Assembly (NCBI RefSeq): GCF_018918025.1
Contig: NZ_JAHLPT010000006.1
Coordinates: 62,001 to 126,000, forward strand
DNA length: 64,000 nucleotides
Source: Oscillibacter sp. MSJ-31
Lineage (GTDB): Bacteria; Bacillota; Clostridia; Oscillospirales; Oscillospiraceae
Direction of reading: 5' to 3'
Below the pieces are notes generated by a model. That model was not told the DNA's origin, made no database searches, and was given only the letters and a program-made list of their open reading frames with translations. A program made the translations under genes and the position numbers. Of this stretch, positions 52,563 through 60,958 are shown piece after piece (position 1 is the first letter of the stretch; each line of letters opens with the position of its first letter).

Positions 52563-52591
52563 AAAGAGAGAGCCGATAAGGCTCTCTCTTT
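52563..52591 (+). terminator. Terminator after nfnB
   Basis: Perfect 12-bp stem AAAGAGAGAGCC/GGCTCTCTCTTT (52563-52574 with 52580-52591), 5-base loop, ending in TTTT. Confidence 0.85.
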
Positions 52592-52607
52592 TGCTGCCGG
52601 GAAAGGA

Positions 52608-52642
52608 AAAAGGCTTCCGACTCGTACAGTCGGAAGCCTTTT
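52608..52642 (-). terminator. Terminator after the GGGtGRT gene
   Basis: Perfect 15-bp stem (52608-52622 with 52628-52642), 5-base loop, followed on the minus strand by TTCCTTTCC. Confidence 0.87.
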
Positions 52643-52661
52643 GCAGCGGTTACGCGTCCTC

Positions 52662-53660
52662 TTACTTCAGGCTCTCGGCGACCGCGACAGCCACCGCGAC
52701 GGTCGCGCCGACCATCGGGTTGTTGCCCATGCCGAGGAAGCCCATCATCTCCACGTGCGCGGGGACAGAGGAGGAGCCGGCAAACTGAGCGTCGGAATGC
52801 ATACGGCCCATGGTGTCGGTCATGCCGTAGCTGGCGGGACCGGCGGCCATGTTGTCCGGATGCAGGGTGCGGCCCGTGCCGCCGCCGGAGGCGACGGAGA
52901 AGTACTTCTTGCCCTGCTCGATGCACTCTTTCTTATAGGTGCCGGCGACGGGATGCTGGAAGCGGGTCGGGTTGGTGGAGTTGCCGGTGATGGAAACGTC
53001 CACGCCCTCGGCGTGCATGATGGCCACGCCCTCGCGCACGTCGTCCGCGCCGTAGCAGCGCACGTTCGCGCGCTCGCCCTCGCTGTAGCGGATCTCACGC
53101 ACGACATTCAGCTTGCCGGTGAAGTAGTCGAACTGGGTCTGAACGTAGGTGAAGCCGTTGATGCGGCTGATGATCTGAGCAGCGTCCTTGCCGAGACCGT
53201 TGAGGATGACGCGCAGAGGCTCCTTGCGGGCCTTGTTGGCGTTCTTGACGATGCCGATGGCGCCCTCTGCGGCGGCGAAGGACTCGTGACCGGCGAGGAA
53301 GGCAAAGCACTTCGACTCGTCGGAGAGCAGCATCGCGCCGAGATTGCCGTGACCGAGACCGACCTTGCGGTCCTCGGCGACGGAGCCGTCGATGCAGAAG
53401 GACTGGAGGCCGACGCCGATCATCTTGGCGGCCTCGGCGGCAGACTTCACGCCCGCCTTGAGCGCGATGGCCGCGCCCACGGTATACGCCCAGCAGGCGT
53501 TTTCAAAGCAGATGGGCTGGATGCCCTTGACGATCTCGTAGGGATCAAAGCCCTTGGACTGGCAGAGCTCGCGGCACTCCTCCACGGAGGAGATGCCATA
53601 CTGCGCGAGGACGCCGTTGATCTTGTCGATTCTTCTCTCGTAATTTTCAAACAGAGCCAT
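52662..53660 (-). CDS. GGGtGRT-family protein, function unknown
   Basis: 332 residues. The family name comes from the motif found here at residues 259-265 (SGGGTGRTLHPDN). No signal peptide or membrane helix; cytoplasmic. Other conserved-looking parts: CFENACWAYTVGAAIALKAG, GLGHGNLGAMLL and ITGNSTNPTRFQHPVAGTYKK. Seven Cys (33, 51, 56, 89, 118, 202, 246) could serve metal or redox chemistry. The Gly-rich motif suggests phosphate or nucleotide binding, which is inference. It follows an Fe-S scaffold-like gene by 18 bases and shares its promoter; this pairing recurs in anaerobes. ATG at 53660 has GGGAGG upstream. Confidence 0.88.
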   Translation of the reverse strand: MALFENYERRIDKINGVLAQYGISSVEECRELCQSKGFDPYEIVKGIQPICFENACWAYTVGAAIALKAGVKSAAEAAKMIGVGLQSFCIDGSVAEDRKVGLGHGNLGAMLLSDESKCFAFLAGHESFAAAEGAIGIVKNANKARKEPLRVILNGLGKDAAQIISRINGFTYVQTQFDYFTGKLNVVREIRYSEGERANVRCYGADDVREGVAIMHAEGVDVSITGNSTNPTRFQHPVAGTYKKECIEQGKKYFSVASGGGTGRTLHPDNMAAGPASYGMTDTMGRMHSDAQFAGSSSVPAHVEMMGFLGMGNNPMVGATVAVAVAVAESLK

Positions 53661-53678
53661 TGTTTCGTCCTCCCTTCC

Positions 53679-54371
53679 TTATTCCTGACGCGGGTCGATG
53701 TACTTCGCCGCGCTGTCCCACTGACCGTAATGGCCCTTGGCCTTTTCGAGCGCGGTGTTGGCGTCGTCGCCCTTCTTGATGAAGTCCATCATCTTGCCGA
53801 GGTTGACGAACTCATAGCCGATGATCTCGTCCTGCGCGTTGAGCGCCATTCTGGTGCAGTAGCCCTCGGCCATTTCGAGGTAGCGCGGGCCCTTGGCGAC
53901 GGTGCCGAACATCGTGCCGATCTGGCTGCGCAGACCCTTGCCGAGGTCCTCGAGGGACGCGCCGACGGCGAGGCCGTCCTCAGAGAAGGCGGACTGGGTG
54001 CGGCCGTAGACGATCTGCAGGAACAGCTCGCGCATGGCGGTGTTGATGGCGTCGCACACGAGGTCGGTGTTGAGCGCTTCGAGAATGGTCTTGCCGATGA
54101 GGATCTCGGACGCCATCGCGGCGGAGTGGGTCATGCCGGAGCAGCCGATGGTCTCGACCAGCGCCTCCTGAATGACGCCCTCCTTGACGTTGAGCGTCAG
54201 CTTGCACGCGCCCTGCTGGGGAGCGCACCAGCCGATGCCGTGGGTAAAGCCGGAAATGTCGGAGAGCTGCTTGGCCTGCACCCACTTGCCCTCTTCGGGG
54301 ATGGGAGCGGGACCGTGATATGCGCCCTTGGCGACCGGGCACATATGCTGAACTTCGGTCGTGTAAATCAT
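53679..54371 (-). CDS. Divergent U-type Fe-S cluster scaffold protein
   Basis: 230 residues, larger than SufU/IscU (about 140). The scaffold core is recognisable around GWCAPQQGACKLTLNV (Cys49, Cys56) and TIGCSGMTHSAAMASEIL (Cys77); the Asp that follows the first Cys in IscU/SufU is missing. A third candidate ligand is Cys172 in EGYCTRMALN, much further along than in IscU, after an inserted helical stretch. Probably binds or delivers a cluster to the GGGtGRT partner encoded next. Distinct from the housekeeping SufU at 6164. Start ATG 54371 follows AAGGAAG. Confidence 0.84.
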   Translation of the reverse strand: MIYTTEVQHMCPVAKGAYHGPAPIPEEGKWVQAKQLSDISGFTHGIGWCAPQQGACKLTLNVKEGVIQEALVETIGCSGMTHSAAMASEILIGKTILEALNTDLVCDAINTAMRELFLQIVYGRTQSAFSEDGLAVGASLEDLGKGLRSQIGTMFGTVAKGPRYLEMAEGYCTRMALNAQDEIIGYEFVNLGKMMDFIKKGDDANTALEKAKGHYGQWDSAAKYIDPRQE

Positions 54372-54436
54372 GGTGATCTTCCTTTCTTATAATAGGAATC
54401 CGCTGCCGCAGCGCGGACTTGAGCTGAGCTATCCGC

Positions 54437-54465
54437 ATTGTATCAAATGTTGCAGACATTTGCAA
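54437..54465 (-). promoter_or_regulatory. Promoter of the scaffold/GGGtGRT unit
   Basis: Minus-strand TTGCAA (54460-54465), 17-base spacer, TACAAT (54437-54442), 66 bases before the ATG. Bases 54466-54588, between this promoter and the divergent one, show nothing I can name. Confidence 0.75.
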
Positions 54466-54588
54466 GCCGTATTTCGCGCGGCTTCGCACGAGGGACTTTG
54501 TGCCATGTGTCGAGCTTTTGCGGCTGGAATTGTGCAATGTGACAACAGCCCTTTTCGACGCGCTGCATATTTTATCAATCTTGCCGTC

Positions 54589-54617
54589 TTGACGAATGGA
54601 TATTTACGCGCTACAAT
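54589..54617 (+). promoter_or_regulatory. Promoter of the small membrane ORF (and perhaps liv)
   Basis: TTGACG (54589-54594), 17-base spacer, TACAAT (54612-54617). Confidence 0.78.
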
Positions 54618-54659
54618 AACACCATCAAATATGACAGATACATGAGGAGTTCTAATACA

Positions 54660-54905
54660 ATGTTCCGTTTTGCTGATACAAAAGTGAATAACGGTTCTTG
54701 TGCCGCCGCTGCCAACCGTGCAGAGGCCACCTTCTCCTGCGCTGCCGCCAACACCAACAATGGGATGAATAGCAAGGTGATGGACGCTGTTTACGCAGCG
54801 TCCATTTTGATTTGCCTGCCCATTTTCGGTCTGCGCGTATTGGTCCTGTCCATTCTGGGCCTGATTCTTTCTCACGTGGCACTTGGCATGAAATCGCAAG
54901 CGTAA
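54660..54905 (+). CDS. Small predicted membrane protein, 81 residues
   Basis: No family recognised. Residues 1-40 are polar and Asn/Ala-rich (NNGSCAAAANRAEATFSCAAANTNNG). Residues 48-78 are strongly hydrophobic (VYAASILICLPIFGLRVLVLSILGLILSHVALG), one long or two short helices (given here as a description; the segment spans 54801-54893). GAGGAG lies 10 bases before ATG at 54660, with a near-consensus promoter and a terminator after it. Lower GC than its neighbours. It lies ahead of livJ, but a link is unproved. Confidence 0.6.
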   Translation: MFRFADTKVNNGSCAAAANRAEATFSCAAANTNNGMNSKVMDAVYAASILICLPIFGLRVLVLSILGLILSHVALGMKSQA

Positions 54906-54928
54906 GTATTGAAGCAGTTCGATACAGC

Positions 54929-54968
54929 AAAGCGGTCACGCCAAGCAGGCGGGATCGCTTTTTTGTAT
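54929..54968 (+). terminator. Terminator after the small ORF
   Basis: 14-bp imperfect stem (54929-54942 with 54948-54961), 5-base loop, then TTTGTATAAA with a preceding T-run. If leaky it would let the 54589 promoter feed the liv operon, for which no separate promoter is seen. Confidence 0.7.
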
Positions 54969-55010
54969 AAATAATGAAAAGACAATTTTTATTGAAAAGG
55001 AGAAAACAAG

Positions 55011-56204
55011 ATGAAAAAGAAGTTTGCAGCCATGTTTATGGCAGCCGCTATGGTCTTCACCATGGCAGCCTGCGGCCAGAAGGCCGATACCCCCAGCACT
55101 CCTGATGCGGACGGCTCCGGCGACCAGTCCGGCACCGAGGTCCAGACCTTCGCTCTCGGCTCCTGCGGCCCGCTGACCGGCAGCGCCGCCATCTACGGCC
55201 AGGCCGTCGTCAACGGCGCGGAGCTCGCCGTCGAGGAGATCAACGCCAGCGATTCCACCGTCAAGTTCACCTTCCTCAAGCAGGACGATGAGGCCGACGG
55301 CGAGAAGGCGCTCAACGCCTACAACACCATGATGGACGAGGGAATGCAGGTCCTCGTCGGCCCCACCACCACCGGCGCTTCCTTGACCGTTTCCGACCAG
55401 ACGAACGCCGACCGCACCTTTATGCTGACCCCGTCCGCTTCCTCCCCCGATGTGACCAAGGATAAGGACAACGTCTTCCAGGTCTGCTTCACCGACCCCA
55501 ACCAGGGCACCGGCGCGGCTGACTACATCGCCGAGAACATGACGGGCGCGAAGGTCGCTGTTATCTATCGTAACGACGACGCTTACTCCCAGGGCATCCG
55601 CGACACCTTCGTGAAGGAAGCCGAAGCCAAGGGCGCTTTCGAGATCGTCTCCGAGACCACCTTCACCGATGCCACCTCCACGGACTTCACCGTTCAGCTC
55701 ACCGCCGCCAAGAACGCCGGCGCTGACCTCGTGTTCCTCCCCATCTACTATCAGCCCGCCTCCGTCATCCTCAGCCAGGCCAAGGCCATGAGCTATGAGC
55801 CCACCTTCTTCGGCGTGGACGGCATGGACGGCATCCTCACCATGCCCGGCTTCGATGCCTCTCTCGCCGAGGGCGTCATGCTCCTGACTCCGTTCTCCGT
55901 CAACTCCGAGGACGCTGCGACCCAGAGCTTCGTCAAGACCTACACCGAGAAGTACGGCGTGGAACCCAACCAGTTCGCTGCCGACGCCTATGACGGCGTG
56001 TACATCGTCAAGGCTGCTCTTGAGAAAGCCGGCTGCACCGCCGACATGAGCTCCACCGACATCTGCGAGGCGCTCATCCAGGTCATGCCCACCCTCAGCG
56101 TGGACGGCCTCACCGGTAAGGCCATGACGTGGAATGCCGAGGGCGAGGTTTCCAAGGCGCCTCTCGCCGCCGTCATCGAAAACGGCGAGTATGTCATGAA
56201 GTAA
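55011..56204 (+). CDS. livJ: Branched-chain amino acid-binding lipoprotein LivJ-like
   Basis: Extracellular ligand-binding lipoprotein, 397 residues, type I periplasmic fold (Peripla_BP_6). Lipobox TMAAC (Cys21). Family marks: FALGSCGPLTGSAAIYGQ, NGAELAVEEINAS, FLPIYYQPASVILSQAKAM and the ending MTWNAEGEVSKAPLAAVI. AAGGAG before ATG. First gene of livJHMGF. Codon use is C/T-ending and differs slightly from neighbours, as expected for a highly expressed gene. Leucine/isoleucine/valine is the family ligand; aromatic acids or amides are possible. Confidence 0.92.
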   Translation: MKKKFAAMFMAAAMVFTMAACGQKADTPSTPDADGSGDQSGTEVQTFALGSCGPLTGSAAIYGQAVVNGAELAVEEINASDSTVKFTFLKQDDEADGEKALNAYNTMMDEGMQVLVGPTTTGASLTVSDQTNADRTFMLTPSASSPDVTKDKDNVFQVCFTDPNQGTGAADYIAENMTGAKVAVIYRNDDAYSQGIRDTFVKEAEAKGAFEIVSETTFTDATSTDFTVQLTAAKNAGADLVFLPIYYQPASVILSQAKAMSYEPTFFGVDGMDGILTMPGFDASLAEGVMLLTPFSVNSEDAATQSFVKTYTEKYGVEPNQFAADAYDGVYIVKAALEKAGCTADMSSTDICEALIQVMPTLSVDGLTGKAMTWNAEGEVSKAPLAAVIENGEYVMK

Positions 56205-56245
56205 TTCAGCTTCCTTTTGTTTCATACGTCTCTCTCTTTGGGTCC

Positions 56246-56275
56246 GGCTGTCGGGGGCGCAAGCCCCCGACGGCC
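56246..56275 (+). promoter_or_regulatory. GC hairpin after livJ
   Basis: 13-bp stem GGCTGTCGGGGGC/GCCCCCGACGGCC (56246-56258 with 56263-56275, one G-U pair), GCAA tetraloop-like loop. Attenuator or mRNA stabiliser between livJ and livH. Confidence 0.65.
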
Positions 56276-56290
56276 AAAGCCCTATTCTAT

Positions 56291-56340
56291 GGCGGAAACA
56301 AAGGCAGGGGAGGGGGCAGACGCTTGCCCTTGTTTCTGCC
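56291..56340 (+). promoter_or_regulatory. Second, longer inverted repeat before livH
   Basis: 16-base arms (56291-56306 with 56325-56340), 14 of 16 paired, 18-base loop, followed by ACAGAAAAAAG. Together with the hairpin at 56246 it forms a tandem structure in the 177-base livJ-livH gap. Confidence 0.5.
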
Positions 56341-56381
56341 ACAGAAAAAAGATAAGATCGGGAAAAAGGGGTGTTTTTTCT

Positions 56382-57260
56382 ATGGAATTTTTATCATACC
56401 TCATCAGCGGCATCAGCCTCGGCAGCGTGTACGCCATCATCGCGCTCGGCTACACGATGGTCTACGGCATCGCCAAAATGCTGAACTTCGCCCACGGCGA
56501 CGTCATCATGGTCGGCGGCTACATCTCGTTTTGCGCGATGTTCTATCTGGGACTGCCCAACATCGTAGCCGTCCTGCTCGCGGTCGTCGTCTGTACGGTG
56601 CTCGGCATTGTGATCGAGCGTCTGGCCTACAAGCCGCTGCGCTCGGCGCCCAGCCTCGCGGTGCTTATCACCGCCATCGGCGTGAGCTACTTCCTGCAAA
56701 ACTCCGCCCTGCTGATCTGGAAGGCCGCCGCGCGTGTTTATCCCCCCGTGGTCGAGGGAACGGCGAGCCTTTTCGGCGGTCAGCTCTCCATCTCCTACAT
56801 TTCGCTCCTGACCATCGCGGTCTGCGTCGTCATCATGCTCGCGCTGACCACCTTCGTCAACAAGAGCAAGATGGGCAAGGCCATGCGTGCCTGCTCGGAG
56901 GATAAGGCGGCGGCGCAGCTCATGGGCATCAACGTCAACGCGACCATCTCCGCGACCTTCGCCATCGGCTCCGCGCTCGCGGCCATCGCCGGCGTGCTGC
57001 TCTGCTCGTTCAATACGTCGCTCATGCCGACCACCGGCTCCATGCCCGGCATCAAGGCCTTCACCGCTGCCGTGTTCGGCGGCATCGGCTCCATCCCCGG
57101 CGCGTTCCTCGGCGGACTGCTCCTCGGCATCATCGAGGCGCTGGCCAAGGCGTACATCTCCACGACGCTCGCCAACGCCATCGTGTTCGCGGTGCTGATC
57201 GTGGTGCTGCTCGTCAAGCCCGCGGGGCTCCTCGGCAGGTATGTGCCGGAGAAAGTGTGA
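56382..57260 (+). CDS. livH: Branched-chain amino acid ABC permease LivH-like
   Basis: 292 residues, about eight helices. N-terminus FLSYLISGISLGSVYAIIALG and YGIAKMLNFAHGDVIMVGGY are LivH hallmarks; MGINVNATISATFAIGSALA is the conserved cytoplasmic region. Forms the membrane channel with LivM. ATG at 56382 is used; the open frame upstream runs through the intergenic hairpins and is not coding. livM follows after 10 bases. Confidence 0.94.
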   Translation: MEFLSYLISGISLGSVYAIIALGYTMVYGIAKMLNFAHGDVIMVGGYISFCAMFYLGLPNIVAVLLAVVVCTVLGIVIERLAYKPLRSAPSLAVLITAIGVSYFLQNSALLIWKAAARVYPPVVEGTASLFGGQLSISYISLLTIAVCVVIMLALTTFVNKSKMGKAMRACSEDKAAAQLMGINVNATISATFAIGSALAAIAGVLLCSFNTSLMPTTGSMPGIKAFTAAVFGGIGSIPGAFLGGLLLGIIEALAKAYISTTLANAIVFAVLIVVLLVKPAGLLGRYVPEKV

Positions 57261-57270
57261 GGTGGCAACT

Positions 57271-58359
57271 ATGGCAAAGCTGACAACGAAATTCAAGTCC
57301 TTGAAAAAGACCACCAAGGTCGACTTCGCGACCTACCTCGGCGTGATCGCCGTCTTCATCGTCGTGACCGTTTTGCAGAACGGCGGGATGCTCAACCGCA
57401 AGACGCTCGGTCTGCTTGTACCCATCTGCTGCTATATGTCCATGGCGGTCTCGCTGAACCTGACCGTCGGCATCCTCGGTGAGCTGAGCCTCGGCCACGC
57501 GGGCTTTATGAGCGTGGGCGCGTTCAGCGGCGTCATCGTCTCGCAGAGCCTGCTCACGGCGGTCCCCAATGCGCCGGTGCGCCTTGCCATCGCCATGGTC
57601 GTCGGCGCGATCTTCGCCGCCATCGTGGGCCTGCTCGTCGGTACGCCGGTGCTGCGGCTCCAGGGCGACTACCTCGCCATCGTGACGCTCGCCTTCGGCG
57701 AGATCATCGCGGACCTCATCAACTGCCTGCTCGTCGGCTATGACGCCTCGGGCCTGCACATCCTCTTCAACGTTTCCGGCACCAAGACGATCGACGATCT
57801 CGGTCTCGACGCCACGGGCTACGCCATCATCAAGGGCGCGCAGGGCGCGACCGGCACCAAGACCATCGCGGGCCTTACCGCGGGTTTCATCCTTGTGATG
57901 GTGACGCTCATCATCGTGCTCAATCTCACGCGCTCCCGCGCGGGCCGCGCCATCATGGCCATCCGCGACAACCCCATCGCCGCGCAGTCCGTCGGATTGA
58001 ACCTCACGAAGTATAAGCTCATGGCCTTCGTCACCTCTGCAGCCCTCGCCGGCGCGGCCGGCGCGCTCTACGGTCTGAATTACTCCTCGCTCCAGTCGGT
58101 CAAGTTCAACTTCAACACCTCCATCCTTGTGCTGGTGTTCGTGGTGCTCGGCGGGCTTGGCAACATCTGGGGCAGCCTCCTCTCCGCCGCCGCGCTGACC
58201 ATCCTGCCCGAGGCACTGCGCCAGTTCGCAGATTACCGTATGCTGGTCTACGCCATCGTGCTCATCTTCGTGATGCTCGCGACCAACAATCCCCAGTTCA
58301 AGGCATTTTTCGCAAAGCTGCTCCCGCGCCGGCACAGCGCCGAAGAAAAGGAGGTTTGA
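57271..58359 (+). CDS. livM: Branched-chain amino acid ABC permease LivM-like
   Basis: 362 residues, about ten helices. SLNLTVGILGELSLGHAGFMS and RAIMAIRDNPIAAQSVGLN are characteristic LivM segments, and LGGLGNIWGSLLSAAAL occurs near the C-terminus. Partner of LivH. ATG at 57271 follows GAGGTGGCAACT. Its stop codon lies in the ribosome-site spacer of livG. Confidence 0.94.
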   Translation: MAKLTTKFKSLKKTTKVDFATYLGVIAVFIVVTVLQNGGMLNRKTLGLLVPICCYMSMAVSLNLTVGILGELSLGHAGFMSVGAFSGVIVSQSLLTAVPNAPVRLAIAMVVGAIFAAIVGLLVGTPVLRLQGDYLAIVTLAFGEIIADLINCLLVGYDASGLHILFNVSGTKTIDDLGLDATGYAIIKGAQGATGTKTIAGLTAGFILVMVTLIIVLNLTRSRAGRAIMAIRDNPIAAQSVGLNLTKYKLMAFVTSAALAGAAGALYGLNYSSLQSVKFNFNTSILVLVFVVLGGLGNIWGSLLSAAALTILPEALRQFADYRMLVYAIVLIFVMLATNNPQFKAFFAKLLPRRHSAEEKEV

Positions 58360-58361
58360 CT

Positions 58362-59204
58362 ATGACGCAGAAAACAAAGCTCGTTCCCGTTACCCGTGAG
58401 CCGGCGCTGCTGCCGGAGCGCGACGCGGACAAGTCTCCCGTTCTCGAGTGCATCGACCTCGGCATCACCTTCGGCGGCCTGAAGGCGGTCGACAGCTTCA
58501 ACATCACCATCGGCCGCACGGAGATCGCGGGCCTCATCGGCCCCAACGGCGCGGGCAAGACGACCATCTTCAACCTGCTCACGAAGGTCTATCAGCCCAC
58601 GCACGGCACCATCCTCCTCAACGGCAGGGACATTCACGGGCTCAACACCGCGCAGATCAACCGCGCGGGCATCGCGCGTACCTTCCAGAACATCCGCCTG
58701 TTCCAAAACCTCTCGGTGGAGGAGAACATCACCACCGCCATGGACACCCAGATGCACTACAACATGGCCGAGGGCATCCTCCGCCTGCCGCGCTTCTGGC
58801 GCGAGGAGCGCGTGGTCCACGAGCGCGCGATGGAGCTGCTCTCCATCTTCCACATGGAGGAGTTCGCCGACGCCAAGGCCGGAAGCCTGCCCTACGGCGC
58901 GCAGCGCCGTTTGGAGATCCTCCGCGCGCTGGCGACGAATCCCTGCCTGCTGCTGCTCGACGAGCCGGCGGCGGGCATGAACCCCAGCGAGACGGCGGAG
59001 CTGATGGAGAACATCCGCTCCATCCGCGATACCTTCAAGATCGCGGTGCTGCTCATCGAGCACGATATGAACCTCGTCATGAACATCTGCGAGGGCATCG
59101 CCGTGCTGAACTTCGGGCGCATCATCGCCAAGGGCTCGCCCGACGATATCCAGAACAATCCCGAGGTCATCGAAGCATACCTCGGCAAGAAGAAGGAGGC
59201 GTAA
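58362..59204 (+). CDS. livG: Branched-chain amino acid ABC ATPase LivG-like
   Basis: 280 residues. Walker A GPNGAGKTTIFNL, family block RTFQNIRLFQNLSVEEN, signature LPYGAQRRLEILRAL (the LivG form of LSGGQ), Walker B LLLLDEPAAGMNPSE, switch EHDMNLV. The N-terminal 30 residues are an unusual extension. AAAGGAGG lies 7 bases before ATG at 58362. Confidence 0.94.
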   Translation: MTQKTKLVPVTREPALLPERDADKSPVLECIDLGITFGGLKAVDSFNITIGRTEIAGLIGPNGAGKTTIFNLLTKVYQPTHGTILLNGRDIHGLNTAQINRAGIARTFQNIRLFQNLSVEENITTAMDTQMHYNMAEGILRLPRFWREERVVHERAMELLSIFHMEEFADAKAGSLPYGAQRRLEILRALATNPCLLLLDEPAAGMNPSETAELMENIRSIRDTFKIAVLLIEHDMNLVMNICEGIAVLNFGRIIAKGSPDDIQNNPEVIEAYLGKKKEA

Positions 59205-59206
59205 CG

Positions 59207-59917
59207 ATGGCGCAGATCTTAAAAGTTGATGATATCCATGTGTACTACGGCAGCATCCACGCCGTCAAGGGCGTTTCCTTTGAGGTCAACGAGGGCGAGG
59301 TCGTCACGCTCATCGGCGCGAACGGCGCGGGCAAATCCACCATTCTGAACACGATCTCCGGCCTGCTGCACCCCAAGATGGGCAGCGTCCTCTTTGAGGG
59401 CCGTGACCTCAAGGGCGTCGCGCCGCACAAGATCGTCGAGCGCGGTCTGGCGCAGGTCCCCGAGGGACGCCACATCTTCCAGCAGATGACCGTGGAGGAG
59501 AATTTGCAGATGGGCGCGTACACGCAGCCCAATTCCACCATCGAGCCGGGCATCGCGGACGTTTACGAGCGCTTCCCGCGCCTGAAGGAGCGCCGCCGTC
59601 AGATCGCCGGCACGCTCTCCGGCGGCGAGCAGCAGATGCTCGCGATGGGCCGCGCGCTCATGAGCAAGCCCAAGCTCCTCATGCTCGACGAGCCGTCCAT
59701 GGGCCTCGCGCCCATTCTGGTCGAGCAGATCTTCGACATCATCCGCGAGCTGCACGCCGCGGGCACGACCATCCTGCTTGTGGAGCAGAACGCGCAGGCG
59801 GCGCTCTCCGTCGCCGACCGCGCCTATGTGCTCGAGACCGGCAAGATCTCGCTCACCGGCACCGGTGCGGAGCTGATGGCCAGCGACGCGGTGCGCAAGG
59901 CATACCTCGGCGGCTGA
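59207..59917 (+). CDS. livF: Branched-chain amino acid ABC ATPase LivF-like
   Basis: 236 residues. Walker A GANGAGKSTILNT, family block GLAQVPEGRHIFQQMTVEEN, signature LSGGEQQMLAMGRAL, Walker B LMLDEPSMGLAP, switch VEQNAQAAL. Starts 2 bases after livG. Forms the ATPase pair with LivG. No clear terminator follows; corA has its own promoter. Confidence 0.95.
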   Translation: MAQILKVDDIHVYYGSIHAVKGVSFEVNEGEVVTLIGANGAGKSTILNTISGLLHPKMGSVLFEGRDLKGVAPHKIVERGLAQVPEGRHIFQQMTVEENLQMGAYTQPNSTIEPGIADVYERFPRLKERRRQIAGTLSGGEQQMLAMGRALMSKPKLLMLDEPSMGLAPILVEQIFDIIRELHAAGTTILLVEQNAQAALSVADRAYVLETGKISLTGTGAELMASDAVRKAYLGG

Positions 59918-59937
59918 GTCCTTCAAAATCGAATCTC

Positions 59938-59966
59938 TTGACGCGGCGACGCGGCCCTGCTATCAT
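59938..59966 (+). promoter_or_regulatory. Promoter of corA
   Basis: TTGACG (59938-59943), 17-base spacer, TATCAT (59961-59966), 25 bases before the ATG. Confidence 0.78.
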
Positions 59967-59991
59967 AGGCATAAGATAGGGGGGCCGCGTT

Positions 59992-60903
59992 ATGCAGTTT
60001 TATGAATTTGGCGACGCGCTTCGTCCGCTGGGCGAAAAAGCGCCGGAGAAATGGGAAAATGTACTGGCTCTGCTCGAGCCGTCGGAGCTTTCCGCGGTCA
60101 CGCTGCCCGATACGCTCACGCCGCCGCTCACGTCGGACAGCGTGTACGGCTCGCAGTTGTGCGCGCTCCTGACCGATCAGAACGGCATCACCGGCCATAT
60201 CCGCATCCCGGCGCGGGGCAGTCAGGCCGCCCGCCGCTTCGCGTTTTCGTGGTCGCAGGGAAATGTGCTCATCGTCGATCACGACCGTGTGGTCGCGAAC
60301 TGCCTCGACGCCATCCGCGCCATGCGTCCGCATAATGCCGACGGGGCGGACAATTTTCTCGCCGACCTGCTGCTCACGCTGGTGCGGGACGATCTTACGG
60401 CGCTCGAACAGCTCGAGGAGCGCATCACGAATCTGGAGCAGGAGGTCCTGGCCGACAACACGGACCGCTTCATCCACCGCATGAGCGCCATCCGCAAGGA
60501 GGTCAGCCGCGCGGACCGCTTCTACGCTCAGCTCGCCGATTTCGGCGCGTCGCTGCTGGAGGAGGCAGACGACCTCTTTGACAAGCGCTCTACCCGACGC
60601 ATGAATTATTTTCTGCGCCGCGTGGAGGCGCTGAAAAATGAGACGGAGCGCCTGCGCGAATACGCCATGCAGGTGAGCGGCGAGTACCAGTCGCAGGTGG
60701 ACATCGCGCAGAACCGCGTCATGCAGCTTTTGACCATCGTGACGACGATCTTCCTGCCGCTCTCGCTCATCGTCGGCTGGTACGGCATGAACTTCGATAT
60801 GCCGGAGCTGAGCTGGGAGTACGGTTATCCTGTGGTCATCGTGTTGGCGGTGGTCATCGTCGCCGTGCTGATCCGTTACTTCAAGCGCAAGAAATGGTTT
60901 TAA
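59992..60903 (+). CDS. corA: CorA-family divalent metal ion transporter
   Basis: Pentameric inner-membrane channel for Mg2+ (or Co2+/Ni2+), 303 residues. A large cytoplasmic domain with a long helix (about 120-245) is followed by two C-terminal helices; the GMN signature is in GWYGMNFDMPELSWEYG between them. The basic tail RYFKRKKWF is typical. Start ATG 59992 with GGGGGG/AGGGGG region upstream. Monocistronic with its own promoter and terminator. Confidence 0.93.
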   Translation: MQFYEFGDALRPLGEKAPEKWENVLALLEPSELSAVTLPDTLTPPLTSDSVYGSQLCALLTDQNGITGHIRIPARGSQAARRFAFSWSQGNVLIVDHDRVVANCLDAIRAMRPHNADGADNFLADLLLTLVRDDLTALEQLEERITNLEQEVLADNTDRFIHRMSAIRKEVSRADRFYAQLADFGASLLEEADDLFDKRSTRRMNYFLRRVEALKNETERLREYAMQVSGEYQSQVDIAQNRVMQLLTIVTTIFLPLSLIVGWYGMNFDMPELSWEYGYPVVIVLAVVIVAVLIRYFKRKKWF

Positions 60904-60909
60904 GAAAAT

Positions 60910-60943
60910 AAGAAGGAAGTCCGCCGCAGCGGACTTCCTTCTT
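60910..60943. terminator. Bidirectional terminator corA/SASP
   Basis: Perfect 15-bp stem AAGAAGGAAGTCCGC/GCGGACTTCCTTCTT, 4-base loop. Between convergent genes. Confidence 0.87.
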
Positions 60944-60958
60944 TGCCATAAGAGGAGC

